From the NCBI GenBank assembly GCA_900318175.1, contig ONJQ01000009.1, positions 1 to 64,000 of the forward strand: a DNA stretch of 64,000 bases, in the 5' to 3' direction. Positions 33,672-42,273 of the stretch are shown one piece after another; position 1 is the stretch's first letter; each line of letters begins with the position of its first letter. The position numbers and the translations under genes were made by a program. Below the pieces are notes generated by a model. That model saw only the letters and a program-made list of their open reading frames with translations, was not told the DNA's origin and ran no database searches. The stretch comes from an uncultured Bacteroidales bacterium (lineage in GTDB: Bacteria; Bacteroidota; Bacteroidia; Bacteroidales; P3).

Positions 33672-36600
33672 TTATGCCTCAATTTGTTTTTGCTCGCGAC
33701 GGGAAATCTCGAACACCACGGAACATGCAATGCAGACCGAAGAGAAGACACCGCAAACAACACCGACAAGGATGGCGAAGATAAAGCCACGGATAACCTC
33801 ACCACCGAAGATGAACATCATCAACAGCGTGAAGAATGTGGTACCACTGGTGTTGATTGTACGAGCCAAGGTTGAATTGATAGCATCGTTCATATGAGTT
33901 TTGAGAGTACGCTTGGGATAGAGCTTGCGGTATTCACGCACACGGTCGAAAATAACCACAGTAGCGTTGATAGAGTAACCGATAACCGTCAACACAGCTG
34001 CAATGAACGACTGATCCACATCGAGGTTGAAGGGAAGCAGGCCATGCAGCAGGGCGAAGATGCCGATGACAAGGATGGTATCGTGAGCCAAAGCCACAAC
34101 ACTACCCACACCGAAACGCCAGCTGCGGAAGCGGAGACCGATGTAAACAAACATGACAAGCAGACCGCCGATAACTGCCAAGAAAGCATTGCGGACAAGG
34201 TCGTTTGCAATCGAAGCACCAACCTGTTCAGACTGGATAATACCCAGCGGGTTGGTCTCAGTGCTGCGGAACTCGTCCTCAGAAATGGTGTTGGCAAAGA
34301 AGTCCTTCGTGCCAGCATAAAGCAGAGTAGCAATCTCGTTGTTCACAGATTCACCATCCTCATTGAATTTATACTTGGTGGTGATTTTCAACTGAGAGCT
34401 GGGGCCGTAGGTTTTAACTTCAGGAGCCTCGCCGAACTGTTTGTCGAGGGCGGAACGAACGTCAACGGCATTGACGGGCTGGTCAAAGCGAACCACATAG
34501 GTACGACCACCAGTGAAATCGATACCACGGCTCAGGCCACGGGCAAAGATACCGATGAGGCAGATTGCCACGGCGCAGATAGCAATGGTGTAGAAAAGCT
34601 TGCGACGACCGATGAAATCGTATTTGGCATTGCGCATGAAGTTCTCCGAGAAGGGGAAGGAGAAGTTCATCTTCTTTTTGTGGTTCAGCATCCAGTCGAT
34701 GCAGAGACGAGTGATAAAGATAGAGGTGAACAGCGAGGTGACAATACCGATGCAGAGGGTCACGGCGAAGCCCTGAACAGGACCGGAACCGAACATAATC
34801 AGAACAAGACCCAGCAGGAAGGTAGTAACCTGACCGTCAATAATAGCGGAATAAGCGTTGCTGAAACCAGCCGACACGGCATTGGCCATGCTCGAACCGG
34901 CACGCAACTCTTCTTTGATACGTTCATATATAATAACGTTGCCGTCCACTGCCATTGCCAAGGTCAACACGATACCGGCGATACCAGGCATGGTCAGAAC
35001 TGCTCCCACCGAGGCGAGCACACCGAACAGCAAGAAGATGTTGGTCACAAGGGCGATGGCCGACACCCAGCCGCCGCGGTTGTAGAACACCACCATATAA
35101 ATAAGAACAATGATGAAAGCAAGGATGAACGAAATCAAACCCTTGTTGATGGACTCCTGACCCAGAGAAGGACCGACCACGGCTTCCTGGACGATTACGG
35201 CAGGAGCGGGCAGCTTACCAGACTTCAGGATGTTGGCAAGGTCCTTAGCCTCTTCCAGTGTGAAACTACCCGTGATGGAGGAACGGCCACCGGCAATCTC
35301 GCCGTTGACAACAGGGGCAGAATAGACCAGGTCATCAAGGACGATGGCGATGCACTTGCCCACATTCTCACCAGTGATGCGCTTCCAGTCGCGGGCGCCC
35401 TCACTGTTCATAGTCATGGAAATCTCATTGCCGCCGGCATTGCTGAAGTCCTGACGGGCATCGGTGATGACGCTACCGTCAAGCAGAGCGGCACCGTCGC
35501 GGGTATTGATGCGGATGGCAAAAAGCTGATAGATGTCGGAGCCGTCCTGAACGGGCTTGGCGCTCCAGAGGAACTTCACGGTGCGGCTGTCGATGACGCG
35601 CTTCTCAAAAGCAGTGGCGATCATGCGGCTGATGGCATCACGGCTCTTGGCGTGAGCATAGCCTACAACAGGACCTTCAAGCAAACCACCCTGGGGGTTG
35701 ATGTTCGGCATCAACATATTCTCATTAAAGAGGGGGTGATCCTTTGACAACTCATCGGTCGAAGCACTCTCAGTGTTATTGTCAGCACCCAGGGCGCTCA
35801 GTAGCGAGTCGCTCTCGGCAACGGGCTCGGCAGTGGTGTCCACCACCTGGGCCGTCTCCTCGGTATTGGCTTCGGTGCCGCCAATAGAAGAGATATAGGA
35901 ATCCACCTTGTCAAGCATCCGATAGGCCTCGGCATTGTCGTAGGTCAGCCAGAACTCCAACTGGGCAGTACCCTGGAGGAGCTTGCGGACACGCTGGGGA
36001 TCCTTCACACCGGGCAGCTCGACAAGGATGCGCTCCGAAGCGCGCAACTGTTGGATGGTGGGCTGGGCCACACCAAACTTGTCGATACGCTGGCGAAGAA
36101 TCTCATAGGTGCGGTCGTAAGCGCTGGCGGCCTCTTCCTTGACAACCTTGATCACAGCGTCGTTGTCATCGTTCAGTTTGATGCGGTCACGCAGCTGGGT
36201 GTTGAAATAAGAAGCCAGCTGCACGTCGGGATTAACCTGACGGATTGCATCGTAGAACAACGACACGAAGTCGCGGTTGGTGGTTTTCTTCTGTGTGGCA
36301 AGGGCCATGTCGATAGCCTTGTTGAACACCGAATCCTCAGTGTGACCTGCCAATGCGCGAACCACATCAACGGTGGAAACTTCGAGCATCACATTCATAC
36401 CACCCTTCAGGTCCAGGCCGAGGTTAATCTCGCGAGACTGACACTGACGGTAGGTGTAACCCAGATAGACTTTCTCGCTTGCCATCGAGTCCAGGTAAGC
36501 GGCCTCGCGGGCAATGGAAAGAGAGTCTTTCAGTGATTGTGCGTACAGAGCATCACCATGCGATTTGGTGTTGATTAAATTTTGCGCTGTTGTGCTCTGA

Positions 36601-36728
36601 ACATAGGCATCTGCCGCTTTTGCTGCGTTCTTCTCAACCCTGCTTGTAACAAAAGTAAACGACAATTGATACAAACATACCAAGACAAATGCCCATGTAA
36701 GAAATCTAATAAGTCCTTTATTCTGCAT
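33672..36728 (-). CDS. secDF: fused protein translocase SecDF
   Basis: A 1018-residue inner-membrane protein joining SecD and SecF. The SecD part (1-about 690) has a large periplasmic P1 domain (LGLDLKGGMNVMLEV near 103; IDKFGVAQPTIQQLRASERI; VELPGVKDPQRVRKLLQGTA) and membrane segments with VLTLAMAVDGNVIIYERIKE. The SecF part follows (RGIDFTGGRTYVVRFD; TVIGYSINATVVIFDRVREY). SecDF uses the proton gradient to finish protein export after SecYEG. Two-thirds of the extra length is an insert with low-complexity Glu/Ser stretch at about 280-340. A full promoter lies upstream; the next genes are close. Confidence 0.96.
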   Translation of the reverse strand: MQNKGLIRFLTWAFVLVCLYQLSFTFVTSRVEKNAAKAADAYVQSTTAQNLINTKSHGDALYAQSLKDSLSIAREAAYLDSMASEKVYLGYTYRQCQSREINLGLDLKGGMNVMLEVSTVDVVRALAGHTEDSVFNKAIDMALATQKKTTNRDFVSLFYDAIRQVNPDVQLASYFNTQLRDRIKLNDDNDAVIKVVKEEAASAYDRTYEILRQRIDKFGVAQPTIQQLRASERILVELPGVKDPQRVRKLLQGTAQLEFWLTYDNAEAYRMLDKVDSYISSIGGTEANTEETAQVVDTTAEPVAESDSLLSALGADNNTESASTDELSKDHPLFNENMLMPNINPQGGLLEGPVVGYAHAKSRDAISRMIATAFEKRVIDSRTVKFLWSAKPVQDGSDIYQLFAIRINTRDGAALLDGSVITDARQDFSNAGGNEISMTMNSEGARDWKRITGENVGKCIAIVLDDLVYSAPVVNGEIAGGRSSITGSFTLEEAKDLANILKSGKLPAPAVIVQEAVVGPSLGQESINKGLISFILAFIIVLIYMVVFYNRGGWVSAIALVTNIFLLFGVLASVGAVLTMPGIAGIVLTLAMAVDGNVIIYERIKEELRAGSSMANAVSAGFSNAYSAIIDGQVTTFLLGLVLIMFGSGPVQGFAVTLCIGIVTSLFTSIFITRLCIDWMLNHKKKMNFSFPFSENFMRNAKYDFIGRRKLFYTIAICAVAICLIGIFARGLSRGIDFTGGRTYVVRFDQPVNAVDVRSALDKQFGEAPEVKTYGPSSQLKITTKYKFNEDGESVNNEIATLLYAGTKDFFANTISEDEFRSTETNPLGIIQSEQVGASIANDLVRNAFLAVIGGLLVMFVYIGLRFRSWRFGVGSVVALAHDTILVIGIFALLHGLLPFNLDVDQSFIAAVLTVIGYSINATVVIFDRVREYRKLYPKRTLKTHMNDAINSTLARTINTSGTTFFTLLMMFIFGGEVIRGFIFAILVGVVCGVFSSVCIACSVVFEISRREQKQIEA

Positions 36729-36775
36729 ATCTTACGTGTTAAAGTTTTAATTAGTTATTACACTTTTTGAACATG

Positions 36776-36806
36776 CAAAGATAACAAATTTTATCGACAC
36801 AACAAG
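36776..36806 (-). promoter_or_regulatory. secDF: Bacteroidota-type promoter for secDF
   Basis: On the minus strand CTTG (36806-36803), 19 bases, TATCTTTG (36783-36776), 48 bases before the secDF ATG. Confidence 0.8.
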
Positions 36807-36826
36807 CATTTTTCCAAAAAAAGCCG

Positions 36827-36834
36827 TAATTTTG
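36827..36834 (+). promoter_or_regulatory. radC: TAnnTTTG box for radC
   Basis: TAATTTTG, 19 bases before the chosen radC ATG; a TTG start at 36832 would lie inside the box and is rejected. The -33 site is not clear. Confidence 0.6.
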
Positions 36835-36852
36835 CAAAAAAATAGAACTGAA

Positions 36853-37587
36853 ATGAACGACGACAACCCCGACACCACTCACAGAAGCCTCCCCATCAAC
36901 CGCTGGGCCAAGGAAGACCGCCCTCGTGAAAAGATGCTCTCCATGGGCAAAAAAAGTCTTACCGACAGCGAGCTCATCGCCATCCTGCTCCGCACCGGAG
37001 TGACAGGCACCAGTGCCATCGATTTGGCCAAGCAACTGCTGCAATTGTCAAACAACAGCCTGACCGAGCTATCGCGTATGGAAATCAATGATTTGAAGAA
37101 AGCTCACAAAGGGTTGGGGATGGCCAAGGCAGTCACCGTTATCGCTGCCCTCGAACTGGGCCATCGCATGATGCGCGAAGCTCGGGAAATCAAAGAGGAC
37201 ATTGTGCGTGACTCCGACGACCTTTTCCGCTACATTGGACCCTCCATTTGGGACCTTCCCAACGAGGAGTTCTGGGCCATCTACCTCAACCAACGCAACA
37301 AAGTGGTTCGACGGCTTCGCATTGGCTCAGGCGGGCTCACCCAAACCACCGTCGACCTTCGCATCATCTTCCGCGAAGCCCTGCAATACAATGCCGTAGC
37401 CATCGCCGTAGCCCACAATCACCCCTCTGGCAGCCTCACCCCAAGCAATGCCGACAAAGACCTTACCCGGCGCATCGAGCAAGCCGGCAAAGTGCTAAGC
37501 ATCAAACTTGTCGACCACATCATCGTGGGTATCCCACCCGAAGGCAAGCCGGCATACTACAGCTTCACTGAGCACGGTCTTTTGTAA
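36853..37587 (+). CDS. radC: RadC family JAB/MPN-domain protein
   Basis: A 244-residue protein. Residues about 15-90 form a helix-hairpin-helix-like region (LTDSELIAILLRTGVTG; KAHKGLGMAKAVTVIAALEL). The JAMM motif is complete: Glu in NEEFWAIYLNQRNKV, then HNHPSGSLTPSNAD with His188, His190 and Asp201. RadC was named for DNA repair, but that role is disputed; the domain is a metal-dependent peptidase-like fold. The ATG at 36853 places the start just after the promoter. Its last 23 bases overlap the convergent folB gene. Confidence 0.93.
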   Translation: MNDDNPDTTHRSLPINRWAKEDRPREKMLSMGKKSLTDSELIAILLRTGVTGTSAIDLAKQLLQLSNNSLTELSRMEINDLKKAHKGLGMAKAVTVIAALELGHRMMREAREIKEDIVRDSDDLFRYIGPSIWDLPNEEFWAIYLNQRNKVVRRLRIGSGGLTQTTVDLRIIFREALQYNAVAIAVAHNHPSGSLTPSNADKDLTRRIEQAGKVLSIKLVDHIIVGIPPEGKPAYYSFTEHGLL

Positions 37588-37927
37588 TCTCCACCGTCAC
37601 GGAATCCAACTGTCCTCCCAGCGGAGGATTCAGCTTCGACACCCTCACCTCAACACGCTCAATTGCTGCAAATTCCGCCAACAATGCATTGGCCACCCGC
37701 TCGCCCACATGCTCCAGCAGGTGCGACGGACGTTCCACCTCGCGTTTCACTGCCTGGTAAACATCCAGATAGCTCACCGTATCGGCGATATTGTCAGACT
37801 GTTGTGCACGCCGAGTATCCGTCTCGAATGCCACATCCAGCACAAAGTGGGTGCCGATGGCTTGTTCCTCGGCAAAACAACCATGGAAAGCATAAAAATG
37901 CATTCCGTTCAGCGTAATCTTGCTCAT
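37565..37927 (-). CDS. folB: dihydroneopterin aldolase
   Basis: A 120-residue tunnel-fold enzyme of folate synthesis. It begins MSKITLNGMHFYAFHGCFAE with the family Gly-x-x-x-Glu region, and continues with HFVLDVAFETDTRRAQQSD, SYLDVYQAVKREVERPSHLL and the C-terminal VRVSKLNPPLGGQLDSVTVE, in which the lysine is the expected catalytic residue. The enzyme splits dihydroneopterin to hydroxymethyldihydropterin plus glycolaldehyde. I use ATG 37927; a longer GTG start adds nothing like the family. It converges on radC with a 23-base overlap. Confidence 0.9.
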   Translation of the reverse strand: MSKITLNGMHFYAFHGCFAEEQAIGTHFVLDVAFETDTRRAQQSDNIADTVSYLDVYQAVKREVERPSHLLEHVGERVANALLAEFAAIERVEVRVSKLNPPLGGQLDSVTVEITKDRAQ

Positions 37928-38086
37928 CGCCCGAAAAAATTGACAATCATCCACAAGAAGAGTGGTTAATGTACATCCCGCACCAACTGCCCTTGCCTTT
38001 GTTCAAGAAGGGAGAAGTTCCCCCTTCAAGACCCCAAAAGCACTATTGCAGGATGCCACTGCACACCCCCTCGCAGAATGGGAGTT

Positions 38087-39136
38087 TTATACAATCGTGT
38101 CGAACTGCTTCAGGAAGCGTAGGTCGTTCTCGAAATAGAGACGCAGGTCGCGCACCTGATACTTCAGCATGGCCATTCTTTCCACACCCATGCCGAGGGC
38201 GAAACCGCTATACTCGTTCGGGTCTATACCACATGCTTTCAACACATTGGGGTCAACCATGCCGCAGCCCAGAATCTCCAACCAGCCTGTGCCCTTGCAG
38301 ATGTTGCAGCCCTTGCCGCCACAGATGCCGCAAGAGATGTCCATCTCAGCCGAAGGCTCAGTGAAGGGGAAGTACGACGGCCTCAGACGAATCTGTGTCT
38401 GCTCGCCAAACATCTCTTTGGCGAAGTAGAGCAGCGTCTGCTTCAAATCGGCAAACGACACCTTCTTGTCAACATACAGTGCTTCAACCTGGTGGAAGAT
38501 GCAGTGGGCGCGGGCACTGATGGCCTCGTTGCGGAACACGCGTCCCGGGGCGATAATACGGATCGGGGGCTTGTTGTTCTCCATCACACGCACCTGCACC
38601 GACGAGGTGTGGGTACGCAGAGCCACCTCCTGCTTGCCCTCCTCCTTCTCCACAAAGAAGGTGTCCTGCATGTCGCGGGCCGGATGGTCGTGGGGGAAAT
38701 TGAGTGCCGAGAAAAGGTGCCAGTCGTCCTCAATCTCCACCGACTCTGCCACCGTGAAACCAATGCGCGAGAAGATGTCAATAATCTCGTTCATCACCAC
38801 CGAGAGCACGTGGCGGCTGCCCATTTCGGAGAAGTCCGTAGGCATCGTCAAGTCGTTGGTGCTCTCCTGCGCCTGGTGCTCCTCAACAAAAGCCTTGAAC
38901 TCCTCAATCTTTTGGGTTGCAGCAGTCTTCAGCATGTTGAGGGCCTTGCCAAGCTCCTTCTTCTCGTCGTTGGGCACAGCCTTGAACTGTTCGAAGAGCT
39001 CGTTGATAACACCCTTCTTGCCCAAATACTTCACGCGGAACATCTCTACCCGCGCAGCTCTGTCTTGAATGTTTTCAATCTGAGTGGCCTGGATATCATC
39101 GATATAGGCCTGAATTTTGTCGTATAAAATGCTCAT
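38087..39136 (-). CDS. pheS: phenylalanyl-tRNA synthetase alpha subunit
   Basis: A 349-residue class II aminoacyl-tRNA synthetase subunit that charges tRNA-Phe together with PheT (not in the window). The N-terminal coiled coil (about 1-85) is followed by the catalytic core: DWHLFSALNFPHDHPARDMQ (about 144-163), motif 2 RVFRNEAISARAHCIFHQVE (about 199-218), and motif 3 with YSGFALGMGVERMAML near the end. A cysteine pair region CGICGGKGCNICKGTGW is the form found in Bacteroidota and similar groups. Its start overlaps the cyclophilin stop by four bases, so the two are coupled. Confidence 0.96.
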   Translation of the reverse strand: MSILYDKIQAYIDDIQATQIENIQDRAARVEMFRVKYLGKKGVINELFEQFKAVPNDEKKELGKALNMLKTAATQKIEEFKAFVEEHQAQESTNDLTMPTDFSEMGSRHVLSVVMNEIIDIFSRIGFTVAESVEIEDDWHLFSALNFPHDHPARDMQDTFFVEKEEGKQEVALRTHTSSVQVRVMENNKPPIRIIAPGRVFRNEAISARAHCIFHQVEALYVDKKVSFADLKQTLLYFAKEMFGEQTQIRLRPSYFPFTEPSAEMDISCGICGGKGCNICKGTGWLEILGCGMVDPNVLKACGIDPNEYSGFALGMGVERMAMLKYQVRDLRLYFENDLRFLKQFDTIV

Positions 39137-39822
39137 CTTTCAATAATAGTCATCTTCATTTTAACATCCTCAAGCGGTCTGTCCATCGGACCGCACGGCA
39201 CTGCGGCAATCTTGTCAATCACCTCCATGCCTTCCACCACCTCGCCGAAGACCGTATAGTCCCCGTCCAGGAAAGGCGTGCCGCCCAGCGTGGCGTACAC
39301 CTCGGCCTGCTCCTTGGTGAAACTGCGTCCCATGCGCTGTTCCACCATCTTCAGCCGTTCGGCATCCCATTTTGTGCCTTGCACAATGTAGAACTGGCAT
39401 CCCGACGACCGTTTCTCGGGGTTCACCTGGTCGGCTTGACGGGCTGCCGCCAAGGCTCCCTTCTTGTGGAACAATCCCGGCACAAACTCCGCTGGAATAG
39501 TGTATCCCACGTCGCCGTCACCCAGCATCTGGCCGGGTTTGGCGTTGCGCGAATTGGGGTCTCCGCCCTGTATCATAAACTGATTGATAACACGGTGGAA
39601 AAGTACATCGTTGTAAGTGCCTTCACTGACCAATTTTAAAAAATTATCGCGGTGAAGAGGGGTCTCATTATACAGTTTGACCACCATGTCGCCATAAGAA
39701 GTCTCGATTTTTACATAGTACACCTTCTCACTCTTTCCCTTCTGTTTCACAGCCGTTTGTGCACTGATTCCCGTCAGAAACGCGAGAAATGCAATCAAAA
39801 AACAAATTTTTTTTGTTGTCAT
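39133..39822 (-). CDS. exported cyclophilin-type peptidyl-prolyl isomerase
   Basis: A 229-residue protein with signal peptide (MTTKKICFLIAFLAFLTGIS, cleaved near SAQ). The cyclophilin domain starts VYYVKIETSYGDMVVKLYN and shows FHRVINQFMIQGGDPN (about 89-104, catalytic Arg) and SSGCQFYIVQ, then GDYTVFGEVVEGMEVIDKIA. It should speed proline isomerisation of exported proteins in the periplasm. I start at 39822; a frame to 39864 would add residues before the signal peptide. A four-base overlap couples it to pheS. Confidence 0.92.
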   Translation of the reverse strand: MTTKKICFLIAFLAFLTGISAQTAVKQKGKSEKVYYVKIETSYGDMVVKLYNETPLHRDNFLKLVSEGTYNDVLFHRVINQFMIQGGDPNSRNAKPGQMLGDGDVGYTIPAEFVPGLFHKKGALAAARQADQVNPEKRSSGCQFYIVQGTKWDAERLKMVEQRMGRSFTKEQAEVYATLGGTPFLDGDYTVFGEVVEGMEVIDKIAAVPCGPMDRPLEDVKMKMTIIER

Positions 39823-39845
39823 ACCGTCTTTTTTTATTATCTTTG
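39816..39845 (+). promoter_or_regulatory. Bacteroidota-type promoter for the lipoprotein-DUF4301 pair
   Basis: TTG (39816-39818), 19 bases, TATCTTTG (39838-39845), 55 bases before the ATG at 39900. It overlaps the start of the divergent cyclophilin gene. Confidence 0.75.
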
Positions 39846-39851
39846 CAGATG

Positions 39852-39859
39852 CAAAAGTA
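39852..39859 (-). promoter_or_regulatory. TAnnTTTG box for cyclophilin-pheS
   Basis: The minus strand reads TACTTTTG, 30 bases before the cyclophilin ATG. A TTTG lies upstream at 22 bases, slightly long for the consensus. The divergent promoters overlap here. Confidence 0.5.
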
Positions 39860-39899
39860 GTCAAAAAAATTCATATAAACACAAAATACAAGAAAAATT

Positions 39900-40343
39900 A
39901 TGAAGAAAAAAACTCTGCCAATTTTGGGACTTCTGTTTATCAGCGCGTTATCTTTTCTCTCATTTGGCTCTTGCGAGAAGGATACAAAATGCTATATCGA
40001 GGTCACAGTCTTAGATTCCAGGAAAGACAACAAGCCTGCTCCTGGTGCATGGGTCAAAATTCAATACGTTAAAAACAGCGAGGATGACACCAATAGCAAC
40101 GTCGTTGGAACCATCTCCGACACTGGCCAGTGCGACCAGAACGGTGTCTACCGCACCTTCTTCTACGCTCCCGCCATCTTCACCATCCAGGCCCGCATCG
40201 ATGAGCCCGACTCTGTCAACCACAAATTCTACTATCGCGAGGGCGAGCGCACCGTCCGTCTGAAGGAAGGCGAAACCGTCACCAGCAGCGTCAAAGTGAC
40301 CAGCGATAAGAAATTAGGCCGCGCCGACTTCAGACCCATTTAA
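39900..40343 (+). CDS. lipoprotein of unknown function
   Basis: A 147-residue lipoprotein: signal MKKKTLPILGLLFISALSFL and lipobox FGSC (Cys25). The mature protein starts EKDTKCYIEVTVLDSRKDNK and has a strand pattern with GVYRTFFYAPAIFTIQARI, like the Ig/transthyretin-type folds (carboxypeptidase regulatory-like) seen in Bacteroidota envelope proteins. No catalytic residues. It precedes the DUF4301 gene by 19 bases behind a full promoter, so both are probably co-transcribed. Confidence 0.82.
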   Translation: MKKKTLPILGLLFISALSFLSFGSCEKDTKCYIEVTVLDSRKDNKPAPGAWVKIQYVKNSEDDTNSNVVGTISDTGQCDQNGVYRTFFYAPAIFTIQARIDEPDSVNHKFYYREGERTVRLKEGETVTSSVKVTSDKKLGRADFRPI

Positions 40344-40362
40344 TCACTAACACCCTTTATCT

Positions 40363-41910
40363 ATGTCTGCCAAGTTTTCAGCCCAAGACCTTCAGCAAAT
40401 CGCCAGCCTCGGTTTGACCGAAGCCGACGTACAGCACCAGATTGACAACTTCCGCCAAGGGTTCCCCAAAACCGAACTTGTCGAGGCTGCCACTGTCGAC
40501 AATGGAGGCATTCTCCGCCTCTCCGACGAGGAAATCAACCGCTACGCCTCCATCTACGCCACAGCCTCGCAAGGCAAGAAAATCCTTAAATTCGTGCCCG
40601 CCTCTGGGGCTGCCACCCGCATGTTCAAGGATCTCTACTCCTTTGCAGCCACCTATTTCGGCATCGACTACAAGATTGAGAAGGAGCACCCTTCGGTCAA
40701 GGAATTCCTTGAAAATATTCGCACCTTTGCCTTCTTCGACGACCTCGTAGGCTGCATGGCCAAGCACCAAGCCGACTTCGGCGATTATATGGACCGCGGC
40801 GACTTCTCCACCGTCATCAACTTCCTGCTCAAGGAGCAATACATGGGCTATGGCAATCTGCCCAAGGGACTCCTCAAGTTCCACAAATACGGGCACCTGC
40901 AACGCACACCCCTCGAAGAGCACATTGTGGAAGGTGCCGAGTACGCCCGCATGAGCGACGACACCGTCAACCTCCACTTCACCGTCTCGCCCGAGCATCG
41001 TCCGCTCTTCCGCAAGAAGGTGGCCGAGGTCAAACGCTACTACGAGGATGCTTTCCACGTCAAGCTCAACATCTCATTCTCAGAGCAGAAGCACTACACG
41101 GACATCATCGCTGTCGACGAACAGAACAACCCCGTGCGCGACGAGGAGGGACGCCTCATCTTCCGTCCCGGCGGACACGGCGCCCTCATTGAGAACCTCA
41201 ACGAGCAGCGCGCCGATCTCATCTTCGTCAAAAACATCGACAACGTTGTGCCAGACTGGATGAAGCACAGCACCATCATCTACAAGAAAGTGCTGGCCGG
41301 TCTGCTCCTCAACCTGCAGCAGCAATGCTTCGACCATCTCCACACCCTCGACCATGGGGCAACTCCCAGCCAGCTCGAAGCCATTGAGCAATTCGTCCAG
41401 CACCAACTGCACCTCGAACTGCCCGAATGCTACCCCCAACTCGGCCCCGACGAGAAGGCTCAACGCCTGCACGACCTGCTCAACCGCCCCATGCGCATCT
41501 GCGGCATGGTACGCAACCAAGGAGAACCCGGCGGTGGCCCCTTCTTCACACGCAACACCCATGGAATCAAGAGCCTCCAGATTGTGGAGACTGCCCAGAT
41601 TAACCGCAAAGACCCCAACCAAGAAGCCATTCTTGCCAGTGCCACCCACTTCAACCCCGTCGACCTTGTGTGCGCCACCAAGAACTACAAAGGACGCTAT
41701 TTCGACCTTCGCAAATATGTCGACCCCGCCACAGGCTTCATCAGCAAGAAGAGCAAAGGAGCCACCGTGCTCAAATCGCAGGAGCTCCCCGGCCTCTGGA
41801 ATGGAGCCATGGCAAACTGGATTACTCTCTTCGTCGAAGTTCCATTGGCCACCTTCAATCCCGTCAAAACAGTCAACGACCTGCTCCGCAAAGAGCATCT
41901 CGAAGCTTAA
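40363..41910 (+). CDS. DUF4301 family protein
   Basis: A 515-residue cytoplasmic protein. It has LKFVPASGAATRMFKDLYSF (about 71-90), which resembles the nucleotide-binding start of NTP-transferase folds (G-x-A-T-R-M), plus IFRPGGHGALIENLNEQRAD (about 266-285) and RNQGEPGGGPFFTRN (about 386-400). The family is confined mostly to Bacteroidota and has no experimental function that I know of. Nucleotide-sugar transferase-like chemistry is a structural inference. It follows the lipoprotein and is closed by a strong terminator. Confidence 0.88.
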   Translation: MSAKFSAQDLQQIASLGLTEADVQHQIDNFRQGFPKTELVEAATVDNGGILRLSDEEINRYASIYATASQGKKILKFVPASGAATRMFKDLYSFAATYFGIDYKIEKEHPSVKEFLENIRTFAFFDDLVGCMAKHQADFGDYMDRGDFSTVINFLLKEQYMGYGNLPKGLLKFHKYGHLQRTPLEEHIVEGAEYARMSDDTVNLHFTVSPEHRPLFRKKVAEVKRYYEDAFHVKLNISFSEQKHYTDIIAVDEQNNPVRDEEGRLIFRPGGHGALIENLNEQRADLIFVKNIDNVVPDWMKHSTIIYKKVLAGLLLNLQQQCFDHLHTLDHGATPSQLEAIEQFVQHQLHLELPECYPQLGPDEKAQRLHDLLNRPMRICGMVRNQGEPGGGPFFTRNTHGIKSLQIVETAQINRKDPNQEAILASATHFNPVDLVCATKNYKGRYFDLRKYVDPATGFISKKSKGATVLKSQELPGLWNGAMANWITLFVEVPLATFNPVKTVNDLLRKEHLEA

Positions 41911-41933
41911 GCACAACATTTTCCATCCTTTCG

Positions 41934-41966
41934 CCGTCCCGCATGCCTTGCGGGACGGTTTTTTTC
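41934..41966 (+). terminator. intrinsic terminator after DUF4301 gene
   Basis: CCGTCCCGC (41934-41942) pairs with GCGGGACGG (41950-41958), followed by seven T and TTCTT. Confidence 0.9.
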
Positions 41967-42058
41967 TTCTTGCACCCATCTGCCCGGCCTCCGCCCTCCC
42001 CTACCCCTGCCATGCAACACGCAAAGGCCTGGCCGTCCGGCAACAAATAGTCTCAGTT

Positions 42059-42133
42059 GCTCTTCCTCCACTCCTTTTAGGTCAGTTCTCTAACATTTGT
42101 TCCTCATTTCTTCCTTTTTCATTGGATAAATGA
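42059..42133 (+). repeat. dispersed intergenic element, copy C
   Basis: Exactly the reverse complement of 2308-2382 over 75 bases; a diverged copy is at 20680-20750. It starts GCTCTTCCTCC, contains TAGGTCAGTT and ends near GGATAAATGA. Confidence 0.87.
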
Positions 42134-42216
42134 ACTACGAAATGAGGGCCAAATGAACGGGAAGGAGCGAAGCGAGAGCGGACGGACAGCGGGAATGGAC
42201 AGAGGACGGCGGGGAT

Positions 42217-42250
42217 AAAAAAGCCGAGAGGTCACAAGCGACCTCTCGGC
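42217..42250 (-). terminator. intrinsic terminator after TPM-domain gene
   Basis: GCCGAGAGGTC (42223-42233) pairs with GACCTCTCGGC (42240-42250); on the minus strand the stem is followed by TTTTTT. Confidence 0.88.
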
Positions 42251-42273
42251 ACAAAATAGCAGCTAAAAAAATG

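Larger units (their letters stand above)
41911..42273. other. convergent intergenic region with two terminators and dispersed repeat
   Basis: This 363-base gap between the DUF4301 gene (plus) and the TPM-domain gene (minus) holds a terminator at each side and copy C of the dispersed element. No coding sequence is supported. Confidence 0.7.

Noticed and set aside
33894-35747. A 617-codon plus-strand frame antisense to secDF.
   Set aside because: No family features; SecDF on the other strand is unmistakable.
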